From: Candidatus Zixiibacteriota bacterium
GTDB lineage: Bacteria > Zixibacteria > MSB-5A5 > CAIYYT01
Direction of reading: 5' to 3'
DNA: 22,692 nt
Assembly: GCA_963205155.1 (NCBI GenBank)
Contig: CAUJJY010000343.1
Location: forward strand, 1 to 22,692
In this document: piece by piece, positions 7,894-16,034 of the stretch
Position numbering within the stretch: position 1 is the first letter of the stretch
How the letters are laid out: each line of letters begins with the position of its first letter
Translations under genes and position numbers: made by a program
The notes under the pieces: generated by a model
Seen by the model: only the letters and a program-made list of their open reading frames with translations
Databases searched by the model: none
Told to the model about the DNA's origin: nothing

Positions 7894-8955
7894 TTATAAC
7901 GTCGGCTTGGCTATCGTATTCCCATTTAGCGTGACAGCTCCGGTGCGTGCAAAGGCTCTGCCCTCCAGCGAGGCGCCGGTATTCATCGTGATCGACTGGT
8001 CAGCCATGATGACTCCTCTAAATGCCGTAGTCGTTCCCAGGGTTGCCGAAGTGCCGACCTGCCAATAGACGTTGGCGGCCTTTGCTCCTCCGCTAAGAAT
8101 CACTTTGCGATCCGCGGTGGTGACGAGCGTTGAAGCTATCTGGAATATCCAAATCGCGCTGGTATTTCCCTTGGCGTCAAGTGTGAGATCACCGGAGGAG
8201 ATCTCAAGTCCGGAAGTTGATTTATAAAGACCCGAGGGCAATGTCATGCCGCCAATGTTACCGGCCAGCGTAACTGCACCTGATGAACGTCCTGCCGCGC
8301 TATTGTAGGCAGCGGTCAAAAACAGTTTAGCCTGGGTGGCTTCGGGATCGCCAATATGGTTCGTACCAACAATGACTCCCGGAGGAAAACCGGTGATCGC
8401 CGAGCCCGGGCTTAGCCCGACATCTCCGGCTATGAAAGTAGCACCGGTGCTGACAATTGTGGCTCCGGCAAGTACTGCAAAGTCTGCGGTTGACTCGAGC
8501 ACGACCGGCAGTTGATCAATCGTCGCATCGAATGTCGTGAAACTCCAGACATAATCGCTGGCCAGAGCATTGCCGGATTGGTCTTTCGCGATGCCGGTGA
8601 TCGTTGCCGTGAATACCGTTGCCAACGCGAGATTGTCGTTCGGAACGAATGATGCCCGATTATTTTCAGCATCATATGTGACAAAACCACCCACCGAAGT
8701 CGTGCCCGGACCCTTGACTGTGAATGATGTCTGACTGATTGTCGCGGCGCTCATCGCTTCGCTAAAGGTCACATTTATGAGTGCCATGCCGGTTGCACCG
8801 TTAATCGGATTGGTGGACAACACTGTTGGCGCCGTTGTGTCGGCTGACGGACCGTTCGGCTCGTCGTCACTGCAACCGGTGATGAATACTGCCGAAAGCA
8901 GAGTCAACATCATTGTGAGGCCCAGGAACGCTCTGAATTTCTTTGTTATCGTCAT
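7894..8955 (-). CDS. Lipoprotein with Ig-like (Big_5) and ice-binding-like DUF3494 domains
   Basis: 353 residues. A lipoprotein signal ends at the lipobox FITGC (Cys28). Residues about 40-145 form an SbsA-like Ig domain (DTTAPTVLSTNPINGATG, then SEAMSAATI, SFTVKG and WSFTT). Residues about 150-353 match the ice-binding/DUF3494 beta-solenoid fold: FAVLAGATIVSTGAT, GDVGLSPGSAITGFPPG, AYNSAAGR, LPSGLYKSTSGLEISSGDLT, and the closing LEGRAFARTGAVTLNGNTI. Many DUF3494 proteins bind ice and others are adhesin-like, so function here is open. The ATG has only a weak ribosome site. A 7-bp inverted repeat lies 15 bases upstream. Confidence 0.85.
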   Translation of the reverse strand: MTITKKFRAFLGLTMMLTLLSAVFITGCSDDEPNGPSADTTAPTVLSTNPINGATGMALINVTFSEAMSAATISQTSFTVKGPGTTSVGGFVTYDAENNRASFVPNDNLALATVFTATITGIAKDQSGNALASDYVWSFTTFDATIDQLPVVLESTADFAVLAGATIVSTGATFIAGDVGLSPGSAITGFPPGVIVGTNHIGDPEATQAKLFLTAAYNSAAGRSSGAVTLAGNIGGMTLPSGLYKSTSGLEISSGDLTLDAKGNTSAIWIFQIASTLVTTADRKVILSGGAKAANVYWQVGTSATLGTTTAFRGVIMADQSITMNTGASLEGRAFARTGAVTLNGNTIAKPTL

Positions 8956-8969
8956 TGTCTAACTTTCTC

Positions 8970-8990
8970 GAGTGATTTCGTGTATCACTC
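8970..8990 (-). promoter_or_regulatory. Inverted repeat before the ice-binding-like gene
   Basis: Perfect GAGTGAT (8970-8976) and ATCACTC (8984-8990) with a 7-base spacer, 15-35 bases before the ATG on the minus strand. A second repeat, AACAGC-N6-GCTGTT, lies at 9018-9035. Either could be an operator or an mRNA hairpin. Nothing else is seen in the 8956-9140 gap. Confidence 0.35.
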
Positions 8991-9140
8991 TTCGTTTTGT
9001 TTTGATGCCAAGACCACAACAGCGTCAATGCTGTTAGCGGCTAATTGACGGTCCCGAAAATTTCTGCCGGGTGATGTGGTCAGCTACCGCGCGCAAAGCG
9101 GATTGCTCACAAGCCTCCGACCTTCCCTACCTCGCTGTCC

Positions 9141-9365
9141 TTACGTTGATCGCCGCCGTCCCATAACGATCATCGCCGCTCCGATGGCAACTGCCGCGGC
9201 GCCAAGGATTGGCGGCATGGGGATTTCTTTCTTCTCATCGACCTGGATTTCAATGGGTCCAAGATCGACGACATCTTTTTTGGAGGTATATGTTATCCCT
9301 CCATAAATGAGACCAATTACGCCAAGCGCAATTAGGATGATGCCGACTATCGTCATAGTCTTCAT
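9141..9365 (-). CDS. DUF3185-like small membrane protein
   Basis: 74 residues with two membrane segments (about 5-25 and 53-68) and a short exposed loop (SKKDVVDLGPIEIQVDEKKEIP). The pattern of a first helix, VDLGP, a charged loop, a second PPILGAAAVAIGAAMI helix and a basic tail is typical of DUF3185 proteins. Function unknown. A strong AAAGGAG lies 5 bases before the ATG. It is the last gene of a three-gene run with the lmo0937-like protein and the barrel protein. Confidence 0.75.
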   Translation of the reverse strand: MKTMTIVGIILIALGVIGLIYGGITYTSKKDVVDLGPIEIQVDEKKEIPMPPILGAAAVAIGAAMIVMGRRRST

Positions 9366-9393
9366 GATTGCTCCTTTCGAGCCACAAACCGCG

Positions 9394-9543
9394 TCAAAGC
9401 AGGCGACGACCGGAAATTATCCTGACCAGCACAGCGACGATCGCAATGACAATCAGAATGTGAATGAACCCGCTCATCGTGTAGCCTGTCACCAGGCCTA
9501 GAGCCCACAGAACCAGAAGTATTACCGCTACTGTCCAGAGCAT
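9394..9543 (-). CDS. lmo0937 family (DUF5670-like) small membrane protein
   Basis: 49 residues: MLWTVAVILLVLWALGLVTG, then YTMSGFIHILIVIAIVAVLVR, ending RIISGRRLL. Two hydrophobic helices separated by GYTMSGFIH match the lmo0937 family. AAAGGAG lies 6 bases before the ATG. It is 28 bases upstream of the DUF3185-like gene and 49 bases downstream of the barrel gene. Family members are linked with envelope stress in several genomes; that role here is inference. Confidence 0.78.
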   Translation of the reverse strand: MLWTVAVILLVLWALGLVTGYTMSGFIHILIVIAIVAVLVRIISGRRLL

Positions 9544-9592
9544 GAGAATCTCCTTTCGGTTAACATCGGGGTGCGTTAACGGCTAGTGCGTT

Positions 9593-10153
9593 CTAAAGAC
9601 GGAATAACACACCAACATTTATTGAATAGAAATCTGATTTGGCGCCATCCAATACTGCGTCCGGCAGATCCTTGAAGTCGTATTCGAGAAACACATAGCG
9701 GATATCACCGAAGACCCGGAATTTTGACGAGGCCGGCAATTCGAGCCCGGCGACCAGGTGCCACCCGAACTCACGCTTGGTCTCATCATCGACTCCGAGA
9801 TCATTGTAGGATTCCGAATAGTCAAAAGTTGTATTGTACCAGCCACCGCCAATGCCTCCATAGATGAACGGCAAAGGATAAAGCAGACCCGTAACGGTCA
9901 CCGGCCAACTCCGGGCAGTTAAAGCACCGGATCCATATTCTTCCTGCCGGTACCCGATGTCGCCTTCGATTCCGATAACCGGAATCAGCTTCAGACGGAT
10001 CGTTGCGCCAATTAGGTAGTTCGCGTCTTCGGCATCGTGTGACTTCTGCATGCCGACATGCGGTCCAATGTAGACGCTCGGTTGACTTCGCGCAGTCAGC
10101 GGAAATAGCACGAGAATTCCTAACAATAGTCCGATACCAATTTTTCTAATCAC
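9593..10153 (-). CDS. Outer-membrane beta-barrel protein
   Basis: 186 residues. A signal peptide of about 23 residues ends at LTARS, followed by alternating amphipathic strands typical of an eight-strand OmpA-like barrel (YIGPHVGMQ, GIEGDIGYRQ, FIYGGIGGGWY, FGWHLVAGLELP, FRVFGDIRYVF) and a terminal strand SINVGVLFRL. The GTG start is fixed by AGGAG 5 bases upstream. No catalytic motif. Probably the first gene of a unit with the two small membrane proteins. Specific function unknown. Confidence 0.8.
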   Translation of the reverse strand: MIRKIGIGLLLGILVLFPLTARSQPSVYIGPHVGMQKSHDAEDANYLIGATIRLKLIPVIGIEGDIGYRQEEYGSGALTARSWPVTVTGLLYPLPFIYGGIGGGWYNTTFDYSESYNDLGVDDETKREFGWHLVAGLELPASSKFRVFGDIRYVFLEYDFKDLPDAVLDGAKSDFYSINVGVLFRL

Positions 10154-10530
10154 GTTGTCTCCTATTTAAGGTGAAAGTACTTGAGATATCAAAGGCGCTG
10201 GGGCGAAATTCTTAGCAGGCACCTTGTACTGTCTAAGCACTATAGAGAGTTACGGAGAATGCACCGACAAGTCTATCGCCCAAAGGGATGAAAAGGGAGC
10301 TACATCGCTTGAGCGAACTCCGACGCGATATATGCGAAAAATCGAAGATACTGTGATACGCACTTGTAATGCCTGCGGAGTACTCACCAAATCTGGGCAC
10401 AAAGCGTTTCTGAAAACAATTGCCTCCGCACAAGCAGCTTAGTACTATTGTCACTTCTGGTTCAGAATAGTCTGACCGCATAAATCACAATAGCCGCAGT
10501 AGGTTTTCAGTTGCTGACAAGGAGAACCTG
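10154..10530. other. Divergent intergenic region, no gene recognised
   Basis: A 377-base gap between the barrel gene (minus) and the acetyltransferase (plus). Open frames on both strands here lack ribosome sites, family motifs and a plausible composition. A plus-frame stretch with CNACG near 10370 could be a decayed zinc-ribbon remnant, but this is weak. The gap must hold the divergent promoters; I could not assign convincing -10/-35 pairs. Confidence 0.5.
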
Positions 10531-11001
10531 ATGGACTCAATGACAAGTATCGTCCGTACAGATTCAACAAACCCCGATTTCCGCAAATTGGTGATACTCC
10601 TCGATCAGGATCTCCGGGTACGCGACGGCGAAGAACACGATTTTTATGCCGCCTTCAACAAGATTGATTCACTGGCGCATGTGGTTGTTGCCTATCGGAG
10701 TCACGTAGCCGTCGGTTGTGGAGCGATTAAGAAATACTCCGAACAGGTCGTTGAAATCAAACGAATGTTTGTGCTCCCGGAGTACCGCGGACAGAGAATT
10801 GCCGGAGTTGTCCTGTCAGAATTGGAAACATGGGCTGGTGAATTAAAATTTTCGGAGAGCATTCTTGAGACGGGGAAGAAGCAGCCTGAAGCCATTCGAC
10901 TGTATCAGAAATCCGGGTACTCGATAATTTCTAACTTCGGTCAATACCAAGGCTTTGATAACAGCGTCTGCATGAAAAAGACTCTTCCCGTTCCCAGGTA
11001 A
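10531..11001 (+). CDS. GNAT family N-acetyltransferase
   Basis: 156 residues with the GNAT fold in order: VVVAYRSHVAVGCGAIKKY (strands 2-3), IKRMFVLPEYRGQRIAGVVL (strand 4 and the acetyl-CoA pyrophosphate loop RGQRIA), then LETGKKQPEAIRLYQKSGY (strand 5 and motif B). It transfers acetyl from acetyl-CoA to an unknown amine. AAGGAG sits 6 bases before the ATG. It stands alone, converging on the nos cluster; the 74 bases between the stops show no clear terminator. Confidence 0.88.
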   Translation: MDSMTSIVRTDSTNPDFRKLVILLDQDLRVRDGEEHDFYAAFNKIDSLAHVVVAYRSHVAVGCGAIKKYSEQVVEIKRMFVLPEYRGQRIAGVVLSELETWAGELKFSESILETGKKQPEAIRLYQKSGYSIISNFGQYQGFDNSVCMKKTLPVPR

Positions 11002-11075
11002 GATTTCCCTAACATGTCGTGTTCGCAGTCAGTAACTTAGAGGTGGGTGGGCGCTTGCGCGTTCGTTATCCGCCT

Positions 11076-11684
11076 TTACTCTGTGGTGTTTCGCTCGCAT
11101 CGATGAATGTTCTCGGCACTATGGACCATGTCGCCATACCGCAACGCCATTCGGCGAAGCGCTTTCTCCAAACGATCCTTCTGCTTGCGCATCGACTGCG
11201 ATTCGGACTTTGTCCGAAGTCCGTGTCTGTCAATAAGCCGGTCGATGGCGGGAAACACATTATGGTCTTCACTGCAGATATGACAAGTTAACAGCACATC
11301 ATATGACTGGGCACTTCCTACGAATTGCCTGCGCCATCCGCGTTCCCCTCCGGCGACTCCTGCGACGGCTTCGGTAATTCTGGCCACAAAGAACCGGCCC
11401 ATGACGTGTTGCGTGGTTAGCTGCTCCATCATTCGACGAATTGATCGCGGTGATTTCTCTGCCAAAGTGTCGAATAAGAGCTCTTCCTCGGCGTGATGAT
11501 GAATCTTGTCAGCGTAATCCGAAAGAAACCGCGAGAGGAACTGCAAATCACGCAATTCAACTGGCCGACGCTTCTCGACTCTCTCTGTGACAATCCTTAA
11601 GACGGTCAGTGCCTGAAGAATCATCTCATGTTCATCCATCAGATCCCGAATCAGCTTATTTGAAATTGCCCGTGACGACTTCAT
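11076..11684 (-). CDS. Hemerythrin-domain protein with RIC/YtfE-like ligand pattern
   Basis: A 202-residue soluble helical protein. Candidate di-iron ligands are H19 (DEHEMI), H63 and E67 (IHHHAEEE), H93 (TTQHVMGR), H135 and E139 (CHICSEDH). H, HxxxE, H, HxxxE is the ligand order of RIC/YtfE proteins, which repair iron centres damaged by NO; the N-terminal ScdA domain of those proteins is absent. Its ATG overlaps the TAA of the oxidase-like gene (TAATG), so the two are translationally coupled. It is the last gene of the nos cluster, suggesting NO or oxygen handling. A plain oxygen- or NO-binding hemerythrin is the alternative. Confidence 0.82.
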   Translation of the reverse strand: MKSSRAISNKLIRDLMDEHEMILQALTVLRIVTERVEKRRPVELRDLQFLSRFLSDYADKIHHHAEEELLFDTLAEKSPRSIRRMMEQLTTQHVMGRFFVARITEAVAGVAGGERGWRRQFVGSAQSYDVLLTCHICSEDHNVFPAIDRLIDRHGLRTKSESQSMRKQKDRLEKALRRMALRYGDMVHSAENIHRCERNTTE

Positions 11685-13210
11685 TACATCTCCCTCCCGA
11701 TTTGTCCGGCCGCCAGCGGCGCATAGGAGAACTCGCCGCCGATTGTCTCCAACTTCTCTTCAGCATGCTTCGGAGTTCCATTGAAATAGCTCCAGACCGC
11801 AATCGCCATTCCAAATAGCAGGGAGCCAAATAGGATAGTTGCCCCGATCGAGGATACAAGATGCAGCGACTGAAACTGCGCCGGATAATCCTGCAATCCC
11901 TTCGGAGAACCCTGGGTACCTAACAAGAACATCGGCAAGAATGTTGCCATATTGCCGATCGCAAAACCGCCTGCAACCAGGTATCCAAAGCGTTTCTTGT
12001 ATTCTCGGTTAGCGACGACCGGCAACCAGTGAAACAGCCCGGCGAGGAACGAAGTGAAGACTGTGCCTAATAACACGAGATGAAGTTGCGCGACGGTGAA
12101 ATAGGAGTTGTGTAAGTACACACCAAGTGCCGGGATTGCCTTCACACAAGTTGTCAGTATCGCAAACACCATCGCGGCTAACTGCAACCAGACAAATGCC
12201 AACGGCACGGTCAGAACATTGCGAACCCGTACTATCATGCCGAGCCACGAAGTTACGATCAGTAACAGCGGGACCGCAGTCAAGGCAGCAAACAGACTTC
12301 CCACCGCTGCCAACTTCTCCTGCTCCGCCGCCGTAACCAAATGCTGTCCCCATGACATCAGAATCAGCATACTAAGCCCGCCACCCGTTGCGACCAGCAT
12401 CGTGCGCGATGGCAATTTCGACCGGATTTGTGCCGAGAGAACTTCATAAGTGATCCCAATCGCAGGCAGCAATGTCGCAAGAACCGCCGGGCCGGCATAC
12501 AACCAGAATAGTAATTGGTAGCGCACGATACCGCTGGCGTCAACCAATGACAAATATGATCCGGCGTCATTCTGGGCGGTAAGAGTTAATACCAATGTAA
12601 CAAGCCGAATCGGTGTCACCAGCGTCTCAATGAGCGCCCAAAAAAGGAAGAACCATACAAAGAGTGGGAATTGCTTCAGAGCAATGTTCCGATGCCGAGT
12701 TGACAGTGTGGTTCGCAATATACAAAGAGCCAGAATAAGCACTGAAACCGCACACAGAAAGAGTCCGGCAATGAGCGAACCAAACAACATCACCGGCACA
12801 GCCGGTGGCTGGAGCATCGTCCACCCGCTTGTATAAGCGCCCAACTCAATGCTCACTAATACAAGGACTCCCCCGATTGAATGACAAAGCCAGCCGGCAA
12901 GGTTCCATCGAGGCATCGCAAGGTTTCTCGTTCCAAGCGCAGCCGGAAGTACGAGGTTTCCCAAGGTCCCCGGAATCAACGGCAGGAGAACAACGAAGAT
13001 CATCGCCATGCCGTGCTCGGTCAACACCTTGCCAAACAGCTCGGGGTTTAGAAACCGTGTCGATGTTGAGAACATGTCGATCTGCAAAGCCAACGCCGCG
13101 CAGGCGCCCACCAGCAGGAAAACGGCACTACTGATTAGATAGAGAAAACCGATCCGGCGGCTTTCACATTCAATAATTTTGCGAAACGCGAAAATCACTT
13201 TGGCTCCCAT
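11684..13210 (-). CDS. Heme-copper oxidase subunit I-like protein lacking the active site
   Basis: 508 residues with about 12 membrane helices and the order of motifs of cytochrome oxidase/NO reductase subunit I. Low-spin heme ligands are present: H66 (TEHGMAMIF) and H377 (HNSYFTVAQLH). The high-spin heme ligand, normally the first His of HxH, is Q375. The helix VI GHPEVY motif reads AGPAVL (240-244), so its CuB histidine and cross-linked tyrosine are lost. The WAHH motif reads WGQH (287-290), keeping one of two histidines. No K-channel lysine is seen at the usual place (VTSWLG). It therefore looks like a membrane heme-b protein, not an oxidase or NO reductase. It follows nosY by 30 bases and overlaps the hemerythrin gene. 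A role in electron transfer to the nos system is inference. Confidence 0.8.
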   Translation of the reverse strand: MGAKVIFAFRKIIECESRRIGFLYLISSAVFLLVGACAALALQIDMFSTSTRFLNPELFGKVLTEHGMAMIFVVLLPLIPGTLGNLVLPAALGTRNLAMPRWNLAGWLCHSIGGVLVLVSIELGAYTSGWTMLQPPAVPVMLFGSLIAGLFLCAVSVLILALCILRTTLSTRHRNIALKQFPLFVWFFLFWALIETLVTPIRLVTLVLTLTAQNDAGSYLSLVDASGIVRYQLLFWLYAGPAVLATLLPAIGITYEVLSAQIRSKLPSRTMLVATGGGLSMLILMSWGQHLVTAAEQEKLAAVGSLFAALTAVPLLLIVTSWLGMIVRVRNVLTVPLAFVWLQLAAMVFAILTTCVKAIPALGVYLHNSYFTVAQLHLVLLGTVFTSFLAGLFHWLPVVANREYKKRFGYLVAGGFAIGNMATFLPMFLLGTQGSPKGLQDYPAQFQSLHLVSSIGATILFGSLLFGMAIAVWSYFNGTPKHAEEKLETIGGEFSYAPLAAGQIGREM

Positions 13211-13240
13211 AACTGAACTTTGTTTATCGCCCTAAAGAGG

Positions 13241-14032
13241 CTATAGATCCTTATGCCTGAATTGCCGCAACCCAATAAGTACTGGCGTAACTATCCACAA
13301 GCACAATGCCACCACCGCAATCGAAACACCCAAACTTGTTCCAAAGAATCGATTGAACACTGCTCCGGTATATCCCATCAAAGCCGCCCAATCCGTCTGC
13401 ACCAGAAGCGTGACCCGCGCCAGATCGATCGGGTTTGTCACCACCGCAATTAACAGAGGCGTCTCGAGCGGATAGTCGGAAAACGCCATTGTTGCCAGCA
13501 TCACCAGTCCGTCATAAACAAGAGCAGTGAAAAGCCAAACACCCAAAATCGCCGCGAGCCCCTTTCCGCGATCGTCAAGAATCGTCGCCAACAAGAATGA
13601 GATTGCCAAGAAGATGACTGTCAGAAACGAACCGACTGCGAGTAAGAGCAACAACGACAGCAATTGTTCCTGGCTGATCGTCATGAAGAACAAATACGGC
13701 AAGCCGACACCAAGAATGAATCCCGCAACGAGTGAAGCTCCAAGCCCGCAGAACATTCCGAAATACACCGTCCTGCGGTTCACCGGCTGGGTCAAGACCA
13801 ACTCCACGAATTCGCGCGAGTTGTAGAAGTAAATGGTTCCAAACAATGAACTAACCAACGGAATCAAGAACAGGCAGATACTCATTAAACTTACCGCAAC
13901 CTTGGCTGATTGAGCTTGAAGCTGGAATAATCCAACGGTCACAACCAGAAAGAACGCTGTATACAACAAACCCCAGCGGTTGCGGGCAACATCGCGGATG
14001 GCATACCATCCTATATGTAAGGACAATCTCAT
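13241..14032 (-). CDS. nosY: NosY, ABC transporter permease for CuZ maturation
   Basis: 263 residues with six membrane helices. N-terminal ARNRWGLLYTAFFLV, then FYNSREFVELVLTQPVNRRTVYFG (the cytoplasmic coupling region of NosY) and a C-terminal pair of helices ending RQFRHKDL. NosY with NosF forms the NosFY transporter that works with periplasmic NosD to supply sulfur, or a sulfur-containing species, for the CuZ centre of NosZ. Length is normal. The ATG overlaps the nosF stop by 4 bases (ATGA). Confidence 0.9.
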   Translation of the reverse strand: MRLSLHIGWYAIRDVARNRWGLLYTAFFLVVTVGLFQLQAQSAKVAVSLMSICLFLIPLVSSLFGTIYFYNSREFVELVLTQPVNRRTVYFGMFCGLGASLVAGFILGVGLPYLFFMTISQEQLLSLLLLLAVGSFLTVIFLAISFLLATILDDRGKGLAAILGVWLFTALVYDGLVMLATMAFSDYPLETPLLIAVVTNPIDLARVTLLVQTDWAALMGYTGAVFNRFFGTSLGVSIAVVALCLWIVTPVLIGLRQFRHKDL

Positions 14033-14739
14033 GCCGCCTCCCTTTCGAGCAGGCGTGCGACTGCCACCTCAAGTCGAAGTTCGCCGGTCTGAAGCTTGAG
14101 TTCGCGGATCGGGCCGGCAAAACGAATTCGACCATCGATAATGATCACGACCTCGTCTGCCATTTCGTCCAAGTCACTCATGATATGCGTGGTGACGAGT
14201 ACTGTACGCTTCTGATCACGATGATCCGCGATGAACTGCTTGAGACGAATGTTGGAAACCGGATCAAGTCCCGCTGTCGGTTCATCGAGGATGAGCAGCT
14301 CGGGATCGTACATCCCGGCGAGCACCATACTCAACTTCTGGCGCGTTCCGCCAGATAGTGCGCGTGTGCGCTTGGCAAGCTCATGCCGCAAATCGAACCG
14401 CTCGACCAATTCACGTTCCAAAGTGGCGGGCTCCTTCCGCAATCCCTTGACAATGTCAATGATCTCGTTACCGGTGAGATCCTGCGGGAAGCGGGCGATC
14501 TGCGGTACATAGCCGATCGATTGCCGGTAGTCGCACGCTCCATCCAGAACGGATCCATTGATCGTGATCGTGCCGGAAGTTGGATTGACCAAACCGAGCA
14601 GGCACTTGATCAGAGTTGATTTGCCGGAACCGTTGGGTCCGATGATGCCTGTGACACTGCCGCGCTTGATGGAAAGTGAGACATCGTGCAAAGCGACGAA
14701 TTTGCTGAAGCGCTTATGTAGATTGCTGATTTCTATCAT
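14029..14739 (-). CDS. nosF: NosF, ABC transporter ATP-binding protein
   Basis: 236 residues with all ABC signatures: Walker A GPNGSGKST (about 34-42), Q-loop IGYVPQ, signature LSGGTRQK, Walker B LLILDEPTAGLD, and the switch histidine in TTHIMSD. It powers NosY. Overlaps of 4 bases at both ends, with nosD and nosY, indicate a coupled nosDFY block. Confidence 0.93.
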   Translation of the reverse strand: MIEISNLHKRFSKFVALHDVSLSIKRGSVTGIIGPNGSGKSTLIKCLLGLVNPTSGTITINGSVLDGACDYRQSIGYVPQIARFPQDLTGNEIIDIVKGLRKEPATLERELVERFDLRHELAKRTRALSGGTRQKLSMVLAGMYDPELLILDEPTAGLDPVSNIRLKQFIADHRDQKRTVLVTTHIMSDLDEMADEVVIIIDGRIRFAGPIRELKLQTGELRLEVAVARLLEREAA

Positions 14740-16034
14740 GAGATCGGCTTCATCCTTGGCTTCGTGTCCGCCAATGCTTCCGGCGTGAGTGTCGGCATAA
14801 TCCGCTCCGCGAGATTGAGCAAATCGACCAAAAGGCTGCGAATCAACACCATTGTTGCCGGTTCAGATTCCACTATCAATGAATACAGACTGACTGGCCG
14901 ATACGGCATGTCGCCAAAACCGTCACGATCAAGATCATAACCGTGATAGGTGCTCCAATAATTGCCATCAAACTCACTGAAGCTCTGCCTGCTGTTGGTG
15001 GCAACTTGGAATGAGTTATCAATAAAATCATTGCCAGTAACTTTGCTCCCGACACAATTTGCCATGATCTTGATCGCCCATCCATTGGCATGAAATTGAT
15101 TGGCTTCAATGACAATGCGATCCGAACCCTCAAGATAAATGCCGACGGAGTTTCTGGTGATGACATTTCCAAGAACACGACTATCTCTGATATCCTTGAG
15201 CAGCAACCCATACGAGGCGCCGCCCCAACTATCCTCAAATGTATTTTCCAGCATATCAACTTGACTTGTATACATTACGGCAACTCCGGCGCCGTTGCGG
15301 GCAAAACGGTTCTTCTCGTACCGACAGCTGTCGGAGAACATAAAATGCAGCCCGTAACGCAAATTGTCCGAACTGTCATTCCCGCTGATAGTGCTGTGCG
15401 TAACAAACTCCAGATAGATGCCGTCGCGCTGGCCATGTATCTGATTATCCTGAACGGCAATGTCCCTGCAGTACCACATGTGAACACCGTTGCCTGCGGA
15501 AGTTAATTCCGTCGCTGAACCGACTATTGAATTTCGAATGATTCGACATCGTTTCGAGTGCGCCAGGTATACCGCGAAGAAATTGTCGACAAAACGATTA
15601 TCACGGATATCGCAATTTTCGGTCTCGCTAAGAAGAATCGCAGCGTGTTCTTTGACGAAACTGACCGGGACGCCGCGAAGTTCAAATCCACTGATAACGA
15701 CATTTGCGGCGGTGACTTCGAATATTGGCCCGCGTCCGGCAGCATCCACAACCGGCCAGCCGTTGCCGATTAGTGCCAGCGGCTTGACAACGCGCAGATT
15801 CGACTCAATGTAAGTCCCCGACTCGACGTGCACAGTATCGCCCGGCATTGCCAGCAAGAGTGCTTCGGACAAGGTTTGAATCGCTCCTCCCGGCTGCACC
15901 GTGATCACAGCCGCAACAGTCGACTTCGACCCTATGATCAGGCAGACCAGCGTCAGCACTCCGGCAATGTGGCGGAAGAAGCCGCCCTGACGGTCGCTCT
16001 GCCCTGCGCGGTATGACGGTGGCCGACGAGTCAA
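14736..16034 (-). CDS. nosD: NosD, periplasmic beta-helix copper-centre assembly protein
   Basis: About 432 residues. A basic N-terminus and a hydrophobic segment (HIAGVLTLVCLIIGS) form the Sec signal. The rest is a right-handed beta-helix of CASH-type repeats (FEVTAANVVISGFELRG, NGVHMWYCRDIAVQDNQIHG, YGLHFMFSDSCRYEKN, GIYLEGSDRIVIEANQFH) and a NosD-type FDGNYWSTYHGYDLDRDGFGD tail. It delivers material from NosFY to apo-NosZ. TTG at 16034 is chosen since it overlaps the nosL TGA and has GGAG 8 bases upstream; a TTG at 16055 would add seven residues. Confidence 0.9.
   Translation of the reverse strand: MTRRPPSYRAGQSDRQGGFFRHIAGVLTLVCLIIGSKSTVAAVITVQPGGAIQTLSEALLLAMPGDTVHVESGTYIESNLRVVKPLALIGNGWPVVDAAGRGPIFEVTAANVVISGFELRGVPVSFVKEHAAILLSETENCDIRDNRFVDNFFAVYLAHSKRCRIIRNSIVGSATELTSAGNGVHMWYCRDIAVQDNQIHGQRDGIYLEFVTHSTISGNDSSDNLRYGLHFMFSDSCRYEKNRFARNGAGVAVMYTSQVDMLENTFEDSWGGASYGLLLKDIRDSRVLGNVITRNSVGIYLEGSDRIVIEANQFHANGWAIKIMANCVGSKVTGNDFIDNSFQVATNSRQSFSEFDGNYWSTYHGYDLDRDGFGDMPYRPVSLYSLIVESEPATMVLIRSLLVDLLNLAERIMPTLTPEALADTKPRMKPIS

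Noticed and set aside
8970..9003. Stem followed by T-rich tract resembling a plus-strand terminator
   Set aside because: No plus-strand gene lies upstream; an operator or leader hairpin for the minus-strand lipoprotein gene is more likely.
10224..10481. Opposed open frames of 72 and 82 codons in the barrel-acetyltransferase gap
   Set aside because: Neither has a ribosome site, a good start codon context or recognisable motifs; they lie over each other in a region that must hold divergent promoters.
11684..13210. Calling the oxidase-like gene NorB or a cbb3 oxidase subunit
   Set aside because: The high-spin heme ligand and the helix VI metal histidine are missing, so catalysis of NO or O2 reduction is not supported.
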